This document shows, in pieces, positions 49,087-53,703 of a stretch of DNA of 53,703 bases; the first letter of the stretch is position 1, and every line of letters starts with the position of its first letter. The position numbers were made by a program, and so were the translations under genes. The notes under the pieces are model-generated. The model did not search any database, was not told the origin of the DNA, and saw nothing but the letters and a program-made list of their open reading frames with translations. Origin of the DNA: Alteromonas profundi (GTDB taxonomy: Bacteria > Pseudomonadota > Gammaproteobacteria > Enterobacterales > Alteromonadaceae); NCBI RefSeq assembly GCF_010500865.1, contig NZ_JAAAWN010000029.1, positions 1 through 53,703 of the forward strand. The letters are read 5' to 3'.

Positions 49087-49956
49087 ATGGATAATCTCGT
49101 TGCAAATCATTCGGCAACTATCGTTGATATTACTGTAGAGAACTTTCAACAAATTATCGTACAAGCATCGCAGGAGAAGATTGTCCTTATCGGATTCTGG
49201 GCGCAATGGTGCGATCAGTGCAAAGATCTTATGCCAATTTTGGAAAAATTGGCTGCGGAACACGCCCAACACCTAATACTGGCTAAAGTTGATTGTGAAG
49301 CGCAGCAAGAAGTTGCGGCCCAGTTTGGTATTCGTAGTCTACCGACTGTCATGGTTGTGCAAAATGGACAGCCTGTTGATGGCTTTGCCGGAGTGCAGCC
49401 AGAAGCGCAAATTCGTGAGATATTAGCTAAGTATTTACCTAATCCTGAGTCAGAGCATTTAGCGGCGGCGGGCAAGGCCATTCAACAAGGCGACTACGCA
49501 GCAGCGCTACCAGAAGCGAAACAGGCTTTAGCGATAAACGCTGACAATATCGACGCTAAATATATGTTGATTGATTGCTACATAGAGACAGGCTCTATGG
49601 CGCAAGCGAAAGCGTTATTGTCAGAAATAAAGCTGGTAGACCAAGATGCACGCTACCAAACACTGGCAGGGAAAATTGAATTGGCAGAACAAGCGGCTGA
49701 CACACCAGAAATTCGTCAGTTGCAAGCGGCAATAGAAGCCAACCCTGACGACTTACAACTAAAGGTTGATTTAGCCGTACAACTGCAGCAAGCAAATAAA
49801 AGTGATGAAGCGCTGCCTTTATTATACAGCGTACTAAAACAAGAACTTAGTTTTGGCGATGCGCGTAAGATTATGCTCGATATGATTGGCGCACTCGCAG
49901 ATGGTGACCCCCTTAAATCTCAATACCGCCGAAAAGTGTATGGGCTACTTTATTAA
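49087..49956 (+). CDS. Thioredoxin-TPR co-chaperone (CnoX/YbbN-like)
   Basis: 289 aa. The N-terminal thioredoxin fold (about 10-115) has the active-site region IGFWAQWCDQCKDLMPIL and cis-Pro in IRSLPTVMVV. The C-terminal half consists of tetratricopeptide-like helices (about 125-280: AGKAIQQGDYAAALPEAKQALAI and so on). E. coli CnoX lacks a working CXXC; here CDQC is intact, closer to forms with redox activity. It should protect oxidised substrates and hand them to GroEL or DnaK. Confidence 0.9.
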   Translation: MDNLVANHSATIVDITVENFQQIIVQASQEKIVLIGFWAQWCDQCKDLMPILEKLAAEHAQHLILAKVDCEAQQEVAAQFGIRSLPTVMVVQNGQPVDGFAGVQPEAQIREILAKYLPNPESEHLAAAGKAIQQGDYAAALPEAKQALAINADNIDAKYMLIDCYIETGSMAQAKALLSEIKLVDQDARYQTLAGKIELAEQAADTPEIRQLQAAIEANPDDLQLKVDLAVQLQQANKSDEALPLLYSVLKQELSFGDARKIMLDMIGALADGDPLKSQYRRKVYGLLY

Positions 49957-49994
49957 ACCCGCACTCAGTGGCAAAAATAAGCAATAACGCATAA

Positions 49995-50023
49995 GGTAAG
50001 GGCGAATTTTTTGCGCCCTTACC
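49995..50023. terminator. Hairpin between convergent genes
   Basis: GGTAAGGGCG (49995-50004) and CGCCCTTACC (50014-50023) form a perfect 10-bp stem with a T-rich loop, centred between two convergent genes. It is likely bidirectional. Confidence 0.7.
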
Positions 50024-50044
50024 CTTGTCTATACCTCGTAGTGC

Positions 50045-50482
50045 CTAGCCCTTATCGCCTATTTCTTTTATAGGTGAGAAGCCGTGCTGGTGCAGATAGT
50101 TTAAACCTTCAAAGTAGTGGGTAAAGTAGGCCCTTTCGTAACCCCGTAGGGCAAAACTATGATCTTTCGCGGGGTGTGTGTGCTCTAGCTGCGCACGTTT
50201 AACCATGCCACTATCTAGCACGTAAGCCGAACACCGTAACCCGTTTGAAATATTTACTTTAATCGCTTCGGTTAAGCATTGCTGGCACTCAGATGTAGAT
50301 AAAACCCACCTTCGACCATCCATCAGGGCTGCCCATGGTTTATCCTTAAACCGAAGCGTAAGCTCGTGCATCTCTTCAACAAACATGTGTGCTGTTTTTA
50401 AATTCCATGCACCTGTTGCAAACACTTCTAACACGTTCCCTGAAATATCCAAGGTGTAGTTTCCATAATGAGGAAAGCGCAT
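50045..50482 (-). CDS. Conserved hypothetical protein, STAS-like
   Basis: 145 aa with no signal peptide or membrane segment. The alternating strands and helices (YTLDISGNVLEVFATGAWNL, HMFVEEMHELTLRF, PWAALMDGRRWVL) recall STAS/SpoIIAA-like folds found in bacterial regulators, but I cannot name a family firmly. Start at 50482 chosen because AAGGAAG stands 8 nt before it; a longer frame begins at 50524. A pair of cysteines (CQQC) sits near the middle. Function unknown. Confidence 0.7.
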   Translation of the reverse strand: MRFPHYGNYTLDISGNVLEVFATGAWNLKTAHMFVEEMHELTLRFKDKPWAALMDGRRWVLSTSECQQCLTEAIKVNISNGLRCSAYVLDSGMVKRAQLEHTHPAKDHSFALRGYERAYFTHYFEGLNYLHQHGFSPIKEIGDKG

Positions 50483-50683
50483 AGCGTAAACTTCCTTACT
50501 TACCAAACCCACGAATTTGCACACCGTTTAATTATGTATAGCAGAGAAAGGGGAAAAGTCGCGAATTTATAAGGGAAATTGTTATTTACACTCAGCGACG
50601 GGAAATATTAGGCTGTCTATTTAGCTAACTTTCGGCCTTTGCTACTGTAACAATGTAAAATCAATGCCCCTACGAGGACTGTC

Positions 50684-51868
50684 ATGGCATACCAGCACTT
50701 ATATCAAGGTTTTCTACAAGCTACTGCGCCTAAGCAGCATTATGCCTGTCACAGCCACTATTTTTGGCCTGATTGCACGCGCCAGGCTATGTGTGAGTAT
50801 TGGGATGACAGCGCTAAATACGTAGATGAGAAGTGGTCGTATTTCTTTGCCACATTGGTGCCTGAGTTACAGCAGCGTATTAGTGATACGCTTAACACTG
50901 GGCATCCACAGCAAATTGTGTTTGCCTCTAACACCCACGAATTACTGTACCGCGTAATGAGTACGCTAAGGGAAAAAGAACCCTTTACAGTAGTAACTAC
51001 CGACTCTGAGTTCCACAGCTTTCAGCGCCAAGTTAGCCGCTTACATGAAGATAAACGAGTAAATCTTGTGGTTGTGGCCAGTGAACCCTTTGCTACTTTT
51101 AATCAGCGTTTTACTCAAGCAATAAAAGAACACAGCCCAGATTTGGTGTTCTTTAGCCAAGTGTTCTTTAATTCAGGCTTTGTAGTAGATGACCTCAGCA
51201 GTATAGTTGAGAGCGTTACCAACGATGATACGCGTATTGTTATTGATGGTTATCATGGGTTTATGGCTAAGTCTACCGATTTGTCCTCTATCGCCCATCG
51301 TGTGTTCTATTTAGCTGGCGCCTATAAATACGCCCAAGGTGGAGAAGGCGCGTGCTTTATGCATGTCCCTCCTAACTGTCGGTTACGGCCAGCCTATACA
51401 GGGTGGTTTGCCGAATTTGGTGCGCTCGATAAACCTCGCGCGCAGCAGGTTCAATACAGTCAAGACGGAATGCGCTTCGCGGGTGCTACTATGGACTTTA
51501 CGGCGCTTTATCGCCTAAGAGCAGTATTGCGGCTGTTTGAACAAGAGCAATTAACAGTAAGTAAAATCAATCGTTACGTTATGGCGTTGCAAGCCGATTT
51601 TCTACACAAACTCGACCAATGCGAACACCCGCTGTTAAACAGCGACGCCTTAGTGGTAGAAAAACCAAGTGTTAGAGGGCATTTTCTGGCGTTTACGCTA
51701 CCTGATGTGCAACAAACCCAGCGGATCGCCAATGAATTAAAGCAGCAAGGGCTTTTAACCGACCATCGGGGTAATAAACTTAGGTTCGGGTTTGGGCTGT
51801 ACCATACCTGTGAGAGTATCGACCTTTCAGCCATCGCGATGATGGCAAAAACGGATAGGACCGCGTAG
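50684..51868 (+). CDS. PLP-dependent aminotransferase class V / kynureninase-like protein
   Basis: 394 aa. A fold type I PLP enzyme: an early ASNTHELLYRV segment for the phosphate loop, IVIDGYHGFM with the Asp that contacts the pyridine nitrogen, and the presumed Schiff-base Lys in LAGAYKYAQGGEGACFM. The C-terminal small domain ends with RFGFGLYHTCESID. Relatives include kynureninase and cysteine desulfurases; the precise reaction cannot be read. It is immediately upstream of yjeT, sharing a transcription unit with no gap. Confidence 0.85.
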   Translation: MAYQHLYQGFLQATAPKQHYACHSHYFWPDCTRQAMCEYWDDSAKYVDEKWSYFFATLVPELQQRISDTLNTGHPQQIVFASNTHELLYRVMSTLREKEPFTVVTTDSEFHSFQRQVSRLHEDKRVNLVVVASEPFATFNQRFTQAIKEHSPDLVFFSQVFFNSGFVVDDLSSIVESVTNDDTRIVIDGYHGFMAKSTDLSSIAHRVFYLAGAYKYAQGGEGACFMHVPPNCRLRPAYTGWFAEFGALDKPRAQQVQYSQDGMRFAGATMDFTALYRLRAVLRLFEQEQLTVSKINRYVMALQADFLHKLDQCEHPLLNSDALVVEKPSVRGHFLAFTLPDVQQTQRIANELKQQGLLTDHRGNKLRFGFGLYHTCESIDLSAIAMMAKTDRTA

Positions 51869-52054
51869 ATGATGGAATGGTTATGGCCAGCGTTAGCGTT
51901 AGTACTTATTATTGAGGGAGTAGGGCCGCTGTTGTTTCCCCGCCGCTGGCGGGCGTATTTATTCCACCTAAGTCAGCAACCAAGCAATTCCCTACGACGC
52001 ATGGGCGGAATTTTGGTTGTAATTGGCGTTATCGCTTTTTACTATGCGAGCTGA
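51869..52054 (+). CDS. yjeT: Small membrane protein YjeT (DUF2065)
   Basis: 61 aa with two transmembrane helices (WPALALVLIIEGVGPLLFP and GILVVIGVIAFYY) separated by a basic loop (RRWRAY...QQPSNSLRRMG). This is the DUF2065 layout. In E. coli yjeT also lies directly before purA, which supports the name. It begins at the base after the preceding stop. Function unknown. Confidence 0.92.
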   Translation: MMEWLWPALALVLIIEGVGPLLFPRRWRAYLFHLSQQPSNSLRRMGGILVVIGVIAFYYAS

Positions 52055-52175
52055 ATTAAACTTTAGTAGAGCAAGTATTGTGTAATTAAAACAGCGTATT
52101 ACAAACTATATTCAACTTAAGGTTGGTTGGCCAAATGGTCAGATCTGCTTGATTGACGTATTTTTGTGCGAAAAA

Positions 52176-52189
52176 CAGATGATCATCTG
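52176..52189. promoter_or_regulatory. Perfect palindrome upstream of purA
   Basis: CAGATGATCATCTG is a perfect 14-bp palindrome about 50 bases before purA. A -10-like TAGAAT lies at 52202-52207 and TTGACG at 52153-52158. The palindrome overlaps the expected -35 zone of the nearer promoter, a good operator position, but it does not match the PurR consensus. Confidence 0.5.
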
Positions 52190-52234
52190 CGCATAATTTT
52201 GTAGAATCCCCGCCTAATTTTCTTACACATATGA

Positions 52235-53536
<1,302 letters not shown>

Positions 53537-53552
53537 GTTAAACGTAATAATG

Positions 53553-53586
53553 AAAAGCCGGCCTCTTAAAAAGCGCCGGCTTTTTT
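53553..53586 (+). terminator. Intrinsic terminator after purA
   Basis: Stem AAAAGCCGGC (53553-53562) / GCCGGCTTTT (53575-53584) with a 12-base loop and six T in total. Confidence 0.9.
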
Positions 53587-53703
53587 GTTTGCCCAGCGAA
53601 GCTGGCAAACCCGTCAGGTTGGAAGAAACCTGAATCACCCTGACTGAGGGGAAGATAATCCGAATGGCAAGGGCGTTGTTGGCTAACGGCAGGGTCTGAA
53701 GGA
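53587..53703 (+). ncRNA. Structured sequence, possible 5' end of a group II intron (cut by window edge)
   Basis: Directly after the purA terminator come three close hairpins: GTTTGCC (53587-53593) / GGCAAAC (53604-53610) extended by AGC/GCT; CAGGTT (53615-53620) / AACCTG (53627-53632); and CCCT (53638-53641) / AGGG (53647-53650). A purine-rich stretch ending GGTCTGAAGGA follows. No open frame is evident. The texture resembles domain I of bacterial group II introns, and some of these insert after terminators. The normal 5' GUGYG is not seen (GTTTG instead), so the call is tentative. Confidence 0.35.

Overview
The window looks like a chromosomal segment of a marine gammaproteobacterium of the Alteromonadales, most likely Alteromonas or a close relative. 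The evidence is the gene order and protein style: gppA-rhlB divergent from trxA-rho (as in enterics), tatABC-tatD, ilvIH, purEK, yjeT-purA, an exosortase-type sorting signal, and a typical gamma tRNA-Thr(UGU). This assignment is inference; no database was searched.

Positions 1-6900 are a visibly AT-richer accessory block. It is one end of a genomic island and carries a tightly coupled minus-strand operon: a complete tyrosine recombinase (378 aa), a very large degenerate recombinase-like protein (786 aa), a second catalytically complete recombinase with a C-terminal Cys cluster (707 aa), a small coiled-coil protein (189 aa), then an unknown 158-aa protein. This layout matches the four-gene recombination modules of GInt islands (ginABCD), related to Tn554 tnpABC. 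The edge lies at about 6900-6930, where the island has cut a DUF4442 hotdog-fold thioesterase-like gene; only the 3' half of that gene remains in view.

From 7.2 to 21.5 kb the content is core: ilvIH, an outer-membrane-like protein, tatABC with a small secreted protein and tatD, a 7TM-DISM diguanylate cyclase, hemB (the Cys-poor Asp-type enzyme), gppA, rhlB, trxA and rho, with clear intrinsic terminators between units.

From 21.6 to 42.6 kb the content is transport and accessory metabolism: a yhiI-rbbA-yhhJ-like ABC exporter operon; an NfsB-like nitroreductase; a paoABC-like molybdenum aldehyde oxidoreductase operon on the minus strand; a macA-macB-tolC-like tripartite efflux operon; and a TetR regulator divergent from a two-gene unit (two-Rossmann flavoprotein plus DUF2855 protein), with two copies of the same 13-bp palindrome between them. 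After these come an alpha/beta hydrolase, a lone sorting-signal protein and a DUF5694 protein.

From 42.8 to 53.6 kb the content is again core or semi-core: nhaA, purEK, tRNA-Thr with a near-consensus promoter overlapping the purK stop codon, a PCu(A)C copper chaperone lipoprotein, a Dps protein, a PQQ-type sugar dehydrogenase, an Mpo1-like protein, a CnoX/YbbN-like thioredoxin-TPR protein, a PLP enzyme, yjeT and purA. The last ~115 bases, just after the purA terminator, form consecutive hairpins that may be the start of a group II intron or another structured RNA cut by the window edge. No CRISPR array, rRNA gene or intact insertion sequence was seen.
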